From contig JACKLQ010000001.1 in NCBI GenBank assembly GCA_024235835.1, forward strand, positions 434,001 through 498,000: DNA of 64,000 nt, read 5' to 3'. The notes below the pieces were generated by a model that was not told the origin of the DNA, ran no database searches, and saw only the letters and a list, made by a program, of their open reading frames with translations. Of the stretch, positions 8,401-17,472 are shown in pieces (the first letter of the stretch is position 1; each line of letters opens with the position of its first letter). This stretch comes from Thiobacillus sp. (lineage in GTDB: Bacteria; Pseudomonadota; Gammaproteobacteria; Burkholderiales; Thiobacillaceae). Both the position numbers and the translations under genes were made by a program.

Positions 8401-9351
8401 ATGCGCCGCCTTTTCCGGTTGCGTCCCGTGGAACCCCTGCCCTTCACCCTGGTGGCCCGGCGCATCTACATCCTGCCTACCCGCCAGGGCCTGGTCTTCA
8501 GCCTGCTGCTGCTGGGCATGCTCCTGGGATCCATGAACTACGGCCTGTCCATGGGGTTCCTGTTCACCTTCCTGCTGGCAGGCATGGTGCTGTCTGCCCT
8601 GTTCGCAACCTGGCGCGTCCTGCTGGGCCTCACCCTCGAGGGCATCGACGCCGAGCCTGCCTTTGCCGGCGATCCCGTGGTTTTCACCCTGCGCCTGCGG
8701 GCTGCCGATGGGTCGGTTCCACCTGGCATCCTGCTGGAGTCCGAGGGCACCCAGGCCGGTGTGGAAGCGGACCTGGCAGGTGGCGCCAAGACATGCCTGA
8801 ACCTGCCGACCCGGGAACGGGGCCGTCGGGTGCTGGGTCCGTGTCGCCTGTTCACCGAAGCGCCCCTGGGCCTGTTCCGGGCCTGGTGCGTGTTCGCCCC
8901 GGCTGCCGTGGCCCTGGTCTGGCCCAGGCCGGCGCCCTGGAGCAAGCCCTTGCCCACGGGCGGTGGCGCGGGGGAGGACGAATCCCTGGGCAGTCAGCGG
9001 GGCACGGACGACTTCGATGGCCTGACGACCTACCGTCCCGGCGAGAGCCCGTCACGCCTGGTCTGGAAGAGCCTGGGCCGGCTGCCAGAACCCCTGGTGA
9101 AGACCTTTGTCTCGCCCCAGAGTGACGTGGTCTGGCTGGATTGGAGCCAACTCTCCGGCCTGGATCCAGAGACCCGGCTGAGCCAGCTTGCCCGCTGGGT
9201 GCTGGACGCGGACCGCCTGAGCGTGAGCTACGGCCTGCAATTGCCCGGCGTCCGCATCCCCCCCGCCAGCGGGCCCACCCAGCGGGTGCGCTGCCTCAAC
9301 GCCCTGGCCCTGCAGGGCATGGCCGCGGGAGAAGACCATGCGTCGCCCTGA
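8401..9351 (+). CDS. DUF58 domain protein
   Basis: This is the second gene of the moxR-DUF58-transglutaminase operon. Two hydrophobic helices near the N-terminus (from 'RQGLVFSLLLLGMLLGSMNYG' onward) are followed by a soluble domain with the DUF58 block 'GTDDFDGLTTYRPGESPSRLVWKSLGR' (about residues 200-227). The frame is open back to 8230, but that extension is encoded by the palindromic repeat. ATG 8401 gives a 316-residue protein that begins like its relatives just before the first helix. The end overlaps the next gene by 14 bases. DUF58 proteins resemble von Willebrand factor A folds; no enzymatic role is known. Confidence 0.85.
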   Translation: MRRLFRLRPVEPLPFTLVARRIYILPTRQGLVFSLLLLGMLLGSMNYGLSMGFLFTFLLAGMVLSALFATWRVLLGLTLEGIDAEPAFAGDPVVFTLRLRAADGSVPPGILLESEGTQAGVEADLAGGAKTCLNLPTRERGRRVLGPCRLFTEAPLGLFRAWCVFAPAAVALVWPRPAPWSKPLPTGGGAGEDESLGSQRGTDDFDGLTTYRPGESPSRLVWKSLGRLPEPLVKTFVSPQSDVVWLDWSQLSGLDPETRLSQLARWVLDADRLSVSYGLQLPGVRIPPASGPTQRVRCLNALALQGMAAGEDHASP

Positions 9352-11311
9352 GCTGAAGCTGGAGCCATGGGGTGCCACCCTGTGGCTGTTGCCGCCCCTT
9401 TTGGCCCTCCTGCCCCACCTGCAATACCTGCCCCTCTGGCTGGGCGGGGCCTGCCTGGGGGCCTGGGCTTGGCGCCTGGCCATCGCCATACAGGACAAGC
9501 CCCTTCCCCCCCGGCTCCTGCGTGGATTGCTGGCCCTGGCTGGGCTGGCCGCCGTGTTCTGGGAATACAAAAGCATCGTCGGCCAGCGGGCTGGGGTGCC
9601 CCTCTTCATCCTGCTGCTGTTCGTGAAGCTTCTTGAAAGCAGCACCCTGGCGGAAAAACGGCTGTTGCTCATCCTCACCCAGTTCGCAGCCATGAGCTAT
9701 TTCCTCACGGACCAGTCCATCCTGATGACGGTCTATCTGCTGGTAGTGTCGGTGGTGGGCATCGCCGTCATGGCCCACCTGCAGAGTGGCGGCGGGCTGC
9801 TGCCGGCCCTGGCCCTGCGCCGTGCTTTCCTGCTCTTTGCCGGCGGCGTTCCCCTGGCCCTCATGCTGTTCGTGTTCTTCCCGCGCCTGGACCGTCCCCT
9901 GTGGAGCCTGCCCACGGAGAGTCAAAGTGGCAGCACGGGCCTGTCGGAAAACATGGCCCCCGGCGATATCGCCAATCTCATCCAGTCCGGCGAGACCGCC
10001 TTCCGGGCCCGGTTTTCGGGCACCCGGCCCGACCCAAATGGCCTGTACTGGCGCGGCATCGTGCTGCGGGAGTTCGACGGCCGGACCTGGCACGTCGGGA
10101 CGCCGGATCGACCCTTCCTGGGCTTGCTGGAGATCAGAAGCAAGCCCTGGACGCTGGACCTGACCCTGGAGCCCCACCAGCGTCGCTGGCTGTTCACGCC
10201 GGGGGTGCCCGACCCCCTGCCCCAGGAAACCGCCCTCACGGAGAGTTTCCAGTGGCAGGCCCGGGACCGGGTGAGCCAGCGCAAGCGCTGGTCCGTGCGC
10301 GTGTTCCCCGATTACCGTCACCTGGATCCGCCCGGCGATCTGGCCCGGGCCCTGGTCCTGCCCGAGGGGTTCAATCCCCGAGCCATTGCCCTGGCACGAT
10401 CCTGGCGGGACGAGGACCCTCGCCCCCAGGCCCTGGTGCGCAAGGCCATGGACATGTATGCAGCCTCGTTCATCTATACCCTGCAGCCGCCGCTGCTTGG
10501 CCTGCATAGCGTGGATGACTTCCTGTTCGGCTCCAAACGAGGATTTTGCGAGCACTATGCCGGCAGTTTCGTGTTCCTCATGCGGGCCGCCGGTGTCCCC
10601 GCCCGGGTGGTGACCGGCTACCTGGGCGGCGAGATCAATCCCCTGGACGGCCACATCGTGGTGCGCCAGTCCGACGCCCATGCCTGGGCAGAGGTCTGGA
10701 TGGGGCCGGAGCTGGGCTGGGTGCGGGCGGATCCCACGGCCAGCATTTCCCCTGCCCGGGTGGAACGGGGCATCGGCGCAGCCCTGCCCGCGGCGGAACT
10801 CCCCCCTGCCCTGGCCCGACTGTCCCTGCCCGTGTTGCAGGGGATGAGACACGCCTGGGAGATGCTCAACAACCGCTGGGACCAGTGGGTGCTGGGCTAC
10901 GGCCAGGACCAGCAACTGCAACTGCTGGCCAGGCTGTCGCCCGCCCTGGCCTCCGTGCGCTGGCTGGCGTCCGCCGCCATCCTGGCCGGCCTGCTGGGCC
11001 TGGCCCTGCTGGCCTGGTTCTTCTGGCATGAAAGCAGGAAATCCCCCCGGGACAGGGCGGCCCTGGCATGGCATGGGCTGGAGCGGCGGTTGGCGGCCAT
11101 CGGCCTGGCTCCGTTGGCGGGAGAGGGACCCCGGCATTACATGCTGCGCGTGGGCTCGGCCCGCCCGGAACTGGCCGGGGAAGTGGAAGCCATAACAAGG
11201 CTATACCTGGCTGCTCGTTACGACGGCAGGGTTGAGAACCTGGAAGAACTGGTGGGACGGGTAGCCCGGTTCAAGCCCGGCAGGCCGCATGACCGCCACG
11301 TCACCAGCTAG
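9338..11311 (+). CDS. TgpA-like membrane transglutaminase (DUF3488 plus transglutaminase core)
   Basis: 657 aa. The first 190 or so residues form five or six membrane helices (DUF3488), followed by a periplasmic transglutaminase-like domain. The catalytic Cys is in 'GFCEHYAGSFVF' (about residue 408), the His in 'SDAHAWAEVW' (about 448) and the Asp in 'VRADPTAS' (about 465), a complete triad. A further helix ('WLASAAILAGLLGLALLAWFF') anchors the C-terminus. TgpA of Pseudomonas is an essential protein of this architecture, but its natural substrate is unclear. Probably co-transcribed with the two genes before it. Confidence 0.92.
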   Translation: MRRPELKLEPWGATLWLLPPLLALLPHLQYLPLWLGGACLGAWAWRLAIAIQDKPLPPRLLRGLLALAGLAAVFWEYKSIVGQRAGVPLFILLLFVKLLESSTLAEKRLLLILTQFAAMSYFLTDQSILMTVYLLVVSVVGIAVMAHLQSGGGLLPALALRRAFLLFAGGVPLALMLFVFFPRLDRPLWSLPTESQSGSTGLSENMAPGDIANLIQSGETAFRARFSGTRPDPNGLYWRGIVLREFDGRTWHVGTPDRPFLGLLEIRSKPWTLDLTLEPHQRRWLFTPGVPDPLPQETALTESFQWQARDRVSQRKRWSVRVFPDYRHLDPPGDLARALVLPEGFNPRAIALARSWRDEDPRPQALVRKAMDMYAASFIYTLQPPLLGLHSVDDFLFGSKRGFCEHYAGSFVFLMRAAGVPARVVTGYLGGEINPLDGHIVVRQSDAHAWAEVWMGPELGWVRADPTASISPARVERGIGAALPAAELPPALARLSLPVLQGMRHAWEMLNNRWDQWVLGYGQDQQLQLLARLSPALASVRWLASAAILAGLLGLALLAWFFWHESRKSPRDRAALAWHGLERRLAAIGLAPLAGEGPRHYMLRVGSARPELAGEVEAITRLYLAARYDGRVENLEELVGRVARFKPGRPHDRHVTS

Positions 11312-11332
11312 AGGCAGGACTCAGGTTGCCGT

Positions 11333-11716
11333 TCAGGGTGCTGACTTGGCAGATGCCCGGAGGGACGGGCTTGAATCGGACAGGGAGAGTGAATGCTTGA
11401 GCTGCCCTGTAGGCACGATATCGAACAGCCGTTCCAGGCGGGCGATGTGCAGCAAGGCCCAGATGCGTTCGTCACCGCAGCGGATGATGGAACGAATCCG
11501 GCTGTTCATGCGTTCCGCCACCAGAAGCATGGCCCCCAGGCCCGATGACTCCAGGTGGTCCACCGACGATAAATCGAAGATGACCCGTGTCTTGCCGGAA
11601 CAGGGGCTTTTCTTGGCTTCAGCCAGGAACGCCCGCGCGACCTCAAACCCGAAGCACCCTTCGAGGGTCAGACACCATTCCTCGACGCCGTTGTCATCCT
11701 TTCGCGAGAACTGCAT
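11333..11716 (-). CDS. STAS-domain protein (anti-sigma factor antagonist type)
   Basis: A small cytoplasmic protein with the STAS fold. The region 'RVIFDLSSVDHLESSGLGAMLLVAERM' contains the conserved Ser that partner kinases phosphorylate in SpoIIAA-like proteins. No kinase or phosphatase partner is adjacent, so the signalling pathway is not visible here. The start is uncertain: ATG 11716, or TTG 11722 with closer spacing to GGAGGAG. The C-terminal 20 residues are Ser-rich and probably unstructured. It converges on the transglutaminase gene and diverges from copA. Confidence 0.8.
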   Translation of the reverse strand: MQFSRKDDNGVEEWCLTLEGCFGFEVARAFLAEAKKSPCSGKTRVIFDLSSVDHLESSGLGAMLLVAERMNSRIRSIIRCGDERIWALLHIARLERLFDIVPTGQLKHSLSLSDSSPSLRASAKSAP

Positions 11717-11814
11717 TGTCAATCGGTCTCCTCCGGTTAAACCCCACTTAAATCATCGACTATTGAAACTGTTACTTTAGTGTTAAATCTTAAAACTTTC
11801 GTACTACCAAGCCA

Positions 11815-14235
11815 ATGACGACCATCAAGCCATTGCCAGGACTGCCCGCCCGGCGCGCCCACCTGGAATTGCCCATCCGGGGCATGACCTGCGCGGCCTG
11901 CTCCAGCCGGCTGGAAAACAATCTGAACCGCCTGGAGAGCGTGGAAGCCAGCGTCAACCTGGCCACGGAGCAGGCCCGGGTGGCCTACGACCCGGCCAGC
12001 ACGAGTCCCGAGACCATCCTGGCCCAGGTAAAGAAGACCGGCTTCTCCGTGCCGGATCAGAGCCTGGATATGCAGATCACCGGCATGACTTGCGCTGCCT
12101 GTGCCAGCCGGGTCGAAGCCGCCCTGAACAAGCTGGAGGGCGTGGATGCCCGCCTCAACCTGTCCAGCGAGCGGGCCCGGGTGCGCTACACCCCGGGACT
12201 GGCCAGCCCGGAATCACTTATCCGGGCTGTGGAGAAGTCCGGCTACGGCGCCATCCCCATCACCGAGGCCAGCCGCAACGAGGAAAAAGCCCGCAAGGAA
12301 GCGGAATACACGCGCGAGGTGCGCATCTTCACCTTCTCCGCCCTCCTCACCCTGCCTCTCCTGGCCCAGATGGTGGACATGTTCTCCGGCCACGCCACCA
12401 GCATGTGGCTGCCGGGCTGGACACAATTGCTGCTGGCCACGCCGGTGCAGTTCTGGGCCGGCTGGCGCTTCTATGCCGGCGCCTGGCACAGCCTGCGGGG
12501 CGGGGGCGCAAACATGGACGTGCTGGTGTCCCTGGGCACCAGTGCCGCCTATTTCTTCAGCCTGGCCACCCTGTTCCTCGACCCCACAGGACATCTTTAC
12601 TTCGAGGCCAGCGCCGCCGTGGTGACCCTGGTACGCCTGGGCAAGCTGCTGGAAGCCCGGGCCAAGGCCCGCACCTCCGAGGCCATCGAACAGCTCCTGT
12701 CCCTGGCCCCCCGTACGGCCCGAGTGGAACGCAACGGCGAGACTCTGGACGTTGACGCGGCCTCCCTGAAGCCCGGCGACATGGTGGTGGTGCGGGCCGG
12801 GGAGCGCATTCCCGTGGACGGCGATGTGGTGGAAGGTCATTCCGGCGTTGACGAGAGCCTGCTCACGGGCGAGAGCCTGCCTTTGGCGAAGGCGCCGGGC
12901 CAACAGGCCTACGCCGGCACCCAGAACCTGGACGGCCTGCTGAAGATCAGGGCCTTGGGGGTGGGCAGCCATACCCAGCTCATGGAGATCGTGCGTCTCA
13001 CCGAGGCAGCCCAGGGATCCAAGGCCCCCATCCAGAAACTGGCGGATCGCATCTCGGGCGTGTTCGTGCCCGTGGTCATCTCCATCGCCGCCCTCACCTT
13101 CCTGGCCTGGTGGTTCATCACCGGCGACTTCACCCAGAGCTTCATCCCCGCCGTGGCGGTGCTGGTCATCGCCTGCCCCTGCGCCCTGGGCCTGGCCACC
13201 CCCACGGCCGTCATGGTGGGCCTGGGCCGGGGTACCCAATTGGGCATCCTGGTGCGTTCCGCCGAGGCCCTGGAGCGGGCGGAAAAACTCTCTGTGCTGG
13301 CCGTGGACAAGACCGGCACCCTCACCGAAGGCCGCATGGCCCTGGTGGCCCTCTCCCCCGCCCCAGGCGTGGAAGAAAACCGGCTGCTGAGCCTGGCCGC
13401 CAGCCTGGAACAGGGCAGCAGCCACCCCCTGGCCCAGGCCCTGCTGGCCACTGCCAAGGAGAAGAGCCTGGTCCTGGAGGCCGTGGCCGAGTTCGAGAAC
13501 GTCAGCGGCCACGGTGTGCGGGGTAGTCTGGAGGGCCATCGGTTGCTGCTGGGCTCAGCCGAGTTTCTGGTCACCGAGGGCATCGCCGGCATCGAGGGCC
13601 TTCCCGCCGAACTGGCTAGCAAGGGTACCGTGGTGGGTCTGGCCTGGACGCCCATCGAGCAGGCCGGCGGCCAGCTGCTGGGCTGGCTGGTGCTGGCCGA
13701 CCGCCTGCGCGCCACGTCCCGGGCCGCGGTGGAACGCCTGGCCCGTGAGGGCGTTCAAGCCATCATGCTCACCGGCGACCAGGAGGCCACCGCCGCCGCC
13801 ATCGCCCGGGAAGCCGGCATGACGGAATGGCGCGCCCGGGTGAAGCCCCAGGACAAGGCCGCCGCCGTGGCCACCCTGAAGGCGGAAGGCCAGATTGTGG
13901 GCATGGCCGGCGACGGCGTGAACGACGCCCCCGCCCTGGCCAGCGCCGACGTGAGCTTCGGCATGGCCTCCGGCTCGGACATCGCCCTGGAGGCGGCGGA
14001 CATCACCCTCATGCGCTCGGACCTGAACAGCGTGGCTGACGCGGTGGAACTGTCCCGGGCGGTCATGGCCAAGATCCGCCAGAACCTGTTCTTCGCCTTC
14101 TTCTACAACGTGCTGGCCTTGCCCCTGGCCGCCCTGGGCATGCTCAACCCGGTGATCGCCGGCGCTGCCATGGCCCTGTCTTCGGTGTCGGTGGTGAGCA
14201 ACTCCTTGCTGCTCAAGCGGTGGCGGCCGAAGTGA
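11815..14235 (+). CDS. copA: copper-exporting P1B-type ATPase
   Basis: It pumps Cu(I) out of the cytoplasm. 806 aa. Two N-terminal HMA domains carry 'GMTCAACSS' (residue about 23) and 'GMTCAACAS' (about 90). Eight membrane helices follow, with the Cu-binding 'CPC' in 'VIACPCALGLATPTAVM' (about 450), phosphorylated Asp 'DKTGTLTEG' (about 500), actuator 'TGES', and the hinge 'GDGVNDAPALA'. The CPC and paired CxxC metal sites indicate Cu(I) or Ag(I). Upstream (11717-11814) I see no CueR-type dyad, so the control is not evident. No copper chaperone gene is adjacent. Confidence 0.95.
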   Translation: MTTIKPLPGLPARRAHLELPIRGMTCAACSSRLENNLNRLESVEASVNLATEQARVAYDPASTSPETILAQVKKTGFSVPDQSLDMQITGMTCAACASRVEAALNKLEGVDARLNLSSERARVRYTPGLASPESLIRAVEKSGYGAIPITEASRNEEKARKEAEYTREVRIFTFSALLTLPLLAQMVDMFSGHATSMWLPGWTQLLLATPVQFWAGWRFYAGAWHSLRGGGANMDVLVSLGTSAAYFFSLATLFLDPTGHLYFEASAAVVTLVRLGKLLEARAKARTSEAIEQLLSLAPRTARVERNGETLDVDAASLKPGDMVVVRAGERIPVDGDVVEGHSGVDESLLTGESLPLAKAPGQQAYAGTQNLDGLLKIRALGVGSHTQLMEIVRLTEAAQGSKAPIQKLADRISGVFVPVVISIAALTFLAWWFITGDFTQSFIPAVAVLVIACPCALGLATPTAVMVGLGRGTQLGILVRSAEALERAEKLSVLAVDKTGTLTEGRMALVALSPAPGVEENRLLSLAASLEQGSSHPLAQALLATAKEKSLVLEAVAEFENVSGHGVRGSLEGHRLLLGSAEFLVTEGIAGIEGLPAELASKGTVVGLAWTPIEQAGGQLLGWLVLADRLRATSRAAVERLAREGVQAIMLTGDQEATAAAIAREAGMTEWRARVKPQDKAAAVATLKAEGQIVGMAGDGVNDAPALASADVSFGMASGSDIALEAADITLMRSDLNSVADAVELSRAVMAKIRQNLFFAFFYNVLALPLAALGMLNPVIAGAAMALSSVSVVSNSLLLKRWRPK

Positions 14236-14374
14236 TCTTGTGCTTACGCCGTTGCTTTCAAACAAGGCCGAAATGTTTCAGTGCAAGTTATCAATCCTCT
14301 GCTTTCCTTGCATTCATTCGAGCAGAAACTACATCACATCCAAGCATTTGGCGTTGAGTTAACCCAACAAAGTC

Positions 14375-14416
14375 TTGACAAGGTTTGAGCGATGCATAAG
14401 ATAGTAACCAGTTACT
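14375..14416 (+). promoter_or_regulatory. promoter with overlapping TetR-type operator for the efflux operon
   Basis: A consensus -35 TTGACA (14375-14380) is followed at 16 bases by TAAGAT (14397-14402) as -10. Immediately after lies the perfect dyad AGTAAC-CA-GTTACT (14403-14416), with a partly matching outer flank. A regulator bound there would cover the -10/start region. This layout fits self-repression by the TetR gene that starts at 14434. Confidence 0.7.
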
Positions 14417-14433
14417 TATTTAATTCTCATGTC

Positions 14434-15042
14434 ATGGCTATCCACCCAAAGCATCTCCCTGCGGAAGAACGACGCGCCGTCACTGTCGAAGCCGTGGTGG
14501 AACTGGCTGCACAACAGAACCCGAGCGAGATCACGACAGCCGCCATCGCCAAGCACATGGGCGTCACCCAGGGGGCCCTGTTCAAGCACTTTTCCAGCAA
14601 GGACGCCATCCTGCAGGCGGTTATGGAGTGGGTGGCCGAACGGCTACTGTCCCGCATGGAAAAGGCTGCCCATTCGGCTTCTTCGCCGATCACGGCCATT
14701 GAGGCAATGTTCCTGGCGAACGTCGAGTTCGTCACGGAGCATCCGGGCGTTCCGCGCATGCTTTTCGGCGAGCTTCAGCGTGCCCAGCAAACAGCGCCCA
14801 AACGCATGGCACAGACCCTGATCCGGAGATATGGCGAGCGTCTCCATCAGTTGATCGAGGAGGGCAAGGAAGCGGGAGAACTGTCGGCCACACTGGATAC
14901 CGAGGCCGCCGCCACTCTCCTGATCGGCATGGTCCAGGGCTTGGTCATGCAATCGCTGCTGGCCGATGATGTCCAGCGCATACGCCGTGATGCACCGCAG
15001 CTATTCGCGATCTATCAGCGCGGCATCGGGAGCTCGAAATGA
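14434..15042 (+). CDS. TetR/AcrR-family regulator of the downstream export operon
   Basis: 202 aa. The N-terminal helix-turn-helix is 'EITTAAIAKHMGVTQGALFKHFSSKDAIL' (residues about 30-58); the rest is a helical ligand-binding domain. An in-frame ATG at 14392 exists, but it lies upstream of and within the promoter and operator described above, so 14434 is the likely start. Its stop overlaps the adaptor gene start (ATGA), which places regulator and pump in one operon. Inference: it represses its own operon until the exported compound binds. Confidence 0.9.
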   Translation: MAIHPKHLPAEERRAVTVEAVVELAAQQNPSEITTAAIAKHMGVTQGALFKHFSSKDAILQAVMEWVAERLLSRMEKAAHSASSPITAIEAMFLANVEFVTEHPGVPRMLFGELQRAQQTAPKRMAQTLIRRYGERLHQLIEEGKEAGELSATLDTEAAATLLIGMVQGLVMQSLLADDVQRIRRDAPQLFAIYQRGIGSSK

Positions 15043-16190
15043 ACATACAGCCAATGCAACGCCGAACCCTGGCGCTGGTCGCCGTGATCGTTCCGCTCCT
15101 GGCGCTGCTGATCTATGTTGCCATGCGATCCGGTCCACTGGCGCCGGTGGCGGTAACCGAGGCCCAGGTGATATCGCGCGCGCTCACCCCCGCCCTGTTC
15201 GGCATCGGCACGGTGGAGGCGCGCTACACGTACAAGATCGGGCCTACCCTCGCCGGGCGCTTGAAACGGCTGGAGGTCCACGTCGGCGACCGGGTCAGGG
15301 CCGGCCAAGTTCTGGGCGAGATGGATCCGGTCGATCTCGATGACCGGATTCGCTCCCAGGAAGCGGCCAGCAAACGGATCGAGGCGGCCATCGGCGAAGC
15401 GACGGCCCGGTTCACCTACGCGAAAACCCAGGCGGCGCGCTACGAGCAGTTGCTCGCCGTCCGCGCCACCAGCGAGGAAATCCTGCTGGGCAAGCGCCAG
15501 GAGATGCAGATTGCCGAATCGGTCCTGGCGGCAGCGCGGGAAGACCTGGTCCGGGCCCGTTCCGACCTCCAGGCCCTGCGCGCCCAGCGCGGCAATCTGA
15601 ATCTGTTGGCGCCCGTGGCCGGTATCGTCACATTGCGCGACGCCGATCCGGGCACGACCCTGGTGGCGGGCCAGGCCGTGGTGGAACTGATCGACCCCGA
15701 CAGCTTGTGGATCAACGTGCGCTTTGACCAGATCAGCGCGGCGGGGCTGGCAACTGGCCTGCCCGCGCGCGTCGCCCTGCGCTCCAGCAACGGCGCGGCT
15801 CTCAAGGGCCGGGTGCTGCGCCTGGAGCCCATGGCGGACGCCGTCACCGAGGAAATCCTGGCCAAGGTGGTCTTCGACAAGGTGCCCACGCCCCTGCCGC
15901 CCATAGGCGAACTGGCCGAGGTGACCGTCGATTTGCCCGCGCTGGCCGAGATGCCCGTGATCCCCAACGCCGCCGTGCAGCGCCAGGGCGATCGGTCGGG
16001 CGTATGGCGGGTCAAGGACGGCGAACTGGACTTCGTTCCCGTCCGGCTGGGGCGCTCCGATCTGGATGGCCGGATGCAGGTCGTCGAAGGCCTCAAGGCC
16101 GGCGACCGGATCGTGGTCTACAGCGAGAAGACCCTCGGCCCGAAGAGCCGCATCCGCGTGGTGGAAAGCATCCCCGGAGCCGGCAAGTGA
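15039..16190 (+). CDS. HlyD-family periplasmic adaptor subunit of an ABC exporter
   Basis: 383 aa. One membrane helix (about residues 9-28) is followed by a lipoyl/barrel-sandwich half ('RLKRLEVHVGDRVRAGQVLGEM'), a long coiled-coil hairpin (residues about 100-185) and the second half ('LLAPVAGIVTLRDADPGTTLVAGQAV') with a beta-barrel. It bridges an inner-membrane transporter and the outer-membrane channel. Genes before and after overlap it by four bases. Together with the next genes it resembles DevBCA/MacAB-like exporters; the substrate is unknown. Confidence 0.9.
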   Translation: MNIQPMQRRTLALVAVIVPLLALLIYVAMRSGPLAPVAVTEAQVISRALTPALFGIGTVEARYTYKIGPTLAGRLKRLEVHVGDRVRAGQVLGEMDPVDLDDRIRSQEAASKRIEAAIGEATARFTYAKTQAARYEQLLAVRATSEEILLGKRQEMQIAESVLAAAREDLVRARSDLQALRAQRGNLNLLAPVAGIVTLRDADPGTTLVAGQAVVELIDPDSLWINVRFDQISAAGLATGLPARVALRSSNGAALKGRVLRLEPMADAVTEEILAKVVFDKVPTPLPPIGELAEVTVDLPALAEMPVIPNAAVQRQGDRSGVWRVKDGELDFVPVRLGRSDLDGRMQVVEGLKAGDRIVVYSEKTLGPKSRIRVVESIPGAGK

Positions 16191-17392
16191 TCAGCCTGGC
16201 CGGGCGCGACATCCTCCACGCCTGGGGCAAGTTCGTCTTCACCGGCGTGGGACTGGGCCTGCTCATCGGCGTGACCCTGGTAATGGCCGGCGTCTACCGG
16301 GGCATGGTGGACGACGGCAAGGCGCTGCTGGACAACAGCGGCGCCGACCTCTGGGTGGTGCAGCGGGATACCCTGGGCCCCTACGCCGAATCCTCCAGCC
16401 TCAACGACGACCTGTACCGCGCCATCCTGGCCATGCCCGGTGTCGCCGGGGCCGCCAACGTCACCTATCTGACCATGCAGGTGCGGCAAGGCGAACGCGA
16501 CGTGCGCGCCATGGTGGTGGGCACCGCCGCCGGCGCGCCGACGGGTACGCCCGGCACGCCGCCCTACCTGGTGGCGGGGCGCCAGATTACCCGGGGGCAT
16601 TACGAGGCGGTGGCCGACCTGGCCACCGGCTTCCGGCTCGGCGATACGATAAAAATCCGCCGCAACCAGTACACCGTGGTGGGGCTCACCCGCCGCATGG
16701 TCTCCTCCAGCGGCGACCCCATGGTGTTCGTCCCCCTCAAGGACGCCCAGGAGGCCCAGTTCCTCAAGGACAACGACGCCATCTGGCAAAGCCGCCGCCG
16801 CACCGGCGAGAACCCGGCCTTCAACAGGCCCGGCGCGTCGGGCGTGTTGGATGCCGTGATCGCTTCCCAGTCCAGCAACAACTTCGTCAACGCCATCCTT
16901 GTGCGTCTCGAACCGGGCGCCGATCCCGACGAGACGGCCCGGACCATCCACCGCTGGAAGCGGCTTACGGTGTACACCCGCGCCCAGATGGAGGACATCC
17001 TGGTCGGCAAGCTGATCGCCACCTCGTCCAGGCAGATCGGCATGTTCCTGGTCATCCTGGCCGTCGTCAGCGCCGCCATTGTCGCCTTCATCATCTACAC
17101 CCTGACCATGGACAAGATCCGCGAGATCGCGGTGCTGAAACTCATCGGCACACGCAACCGCACCATCGCCGCCATGATCATGCAGCAGGCGCTGGCCCTT
17201 GGCGCCATCGGCTTCGCGGTGGGCAAGATCACCGCCACCTTCGCCGCGCCCCTGTTCCCCAAGTATGTGCTGCTGGTGCCCATGGATTCCATCGCCGGCT
17301 TCTTCGCCGTAATGGTGATCTGCGCCCTGGCCAGCGTCGTCGCCATCCGCATGGCACTGCGGGTTGACCCGGCGGAAGCGATCGGAGGCTGA
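16187..17392 (+). CDS. FtsX-like ABC exporter permease (DevC/MacB type)
   Basis: The start is GTG 16187, inside the stop codon of the adaptor gene; this gives 401 aa beginning 'ISLAGRDILHAWGKF'. The frame is open further upstream only as a shadow of the adaptor gene. One N-terminal helix ('FTGVGLGLLIGVTLVMAGVYRG'), a large periplasmic domain (residues about 40-275) and three C-terminal helices form the FtsX/MacB topology. The ATPase is encoded separately downstream, as in DevC systems rather than in fused MacB. Confidence 0.9.
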   Translation: MISLAGRDILHAWGKFVFTGVGLGLLIGVTLVMAGVYRGMVDDGKALLDNSGADLWVVQRDTLGPYAESSSLNDDLYRAILAMPGVAGAANVTYLTMQVRQGERDVRAMVVGTAAGAPTGTPGTPPYLVAGRQITRGHYEAVADLATGFRLGDTIKIRRNQYTVVGLTRRMVSSSGDPMVFVPLKDAQEAQFLKDNDAIWQSRRRTGENPAFNRPGASGVLDAVIASQSSNNFVNAILVRLEPGADPDETARTIHRWKRLTVYTRAQMEDILVGKLIATSSRQIGMFLVILAVVSAAIVAFIIYTLTMDKIREIAVLKLIGTRNRTIAAMIMQQALALGAIGFAVGKITATFAAPLFPKYVLLVPMDSIAGFFAVMVICALASVVAIRMALRVDPAEAIGG

Positions 17393-17423
17393 AATGAAAC
17401 GACCCCCTGACTCGCTGTGCTGG

Positions 17424-17472
17424 TTTCCCCCGAGGGGAAGTCAGTTCCTTCAGACGGCCGCGCGGAACTGAC
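17424..17472. repeat. two adjacent stem-loops between permease and ATPase genes
   Basis: TTCCCC-CGA-GGGGAA (17424-17438) is followed at once by GTCAGTTCC (17440-17448), which pairs with GGAACTGAC (17464-17472). The second stem ends at the base before the ATPase ATG. The preceding CGACCCCCTGACTCGCTGTG stretch resembles dispersed intergenic repeats of betaproteobacteria (recollection, not verified). No Shine-Dalgarno is visible before the ATG. Confidence 0.6.
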
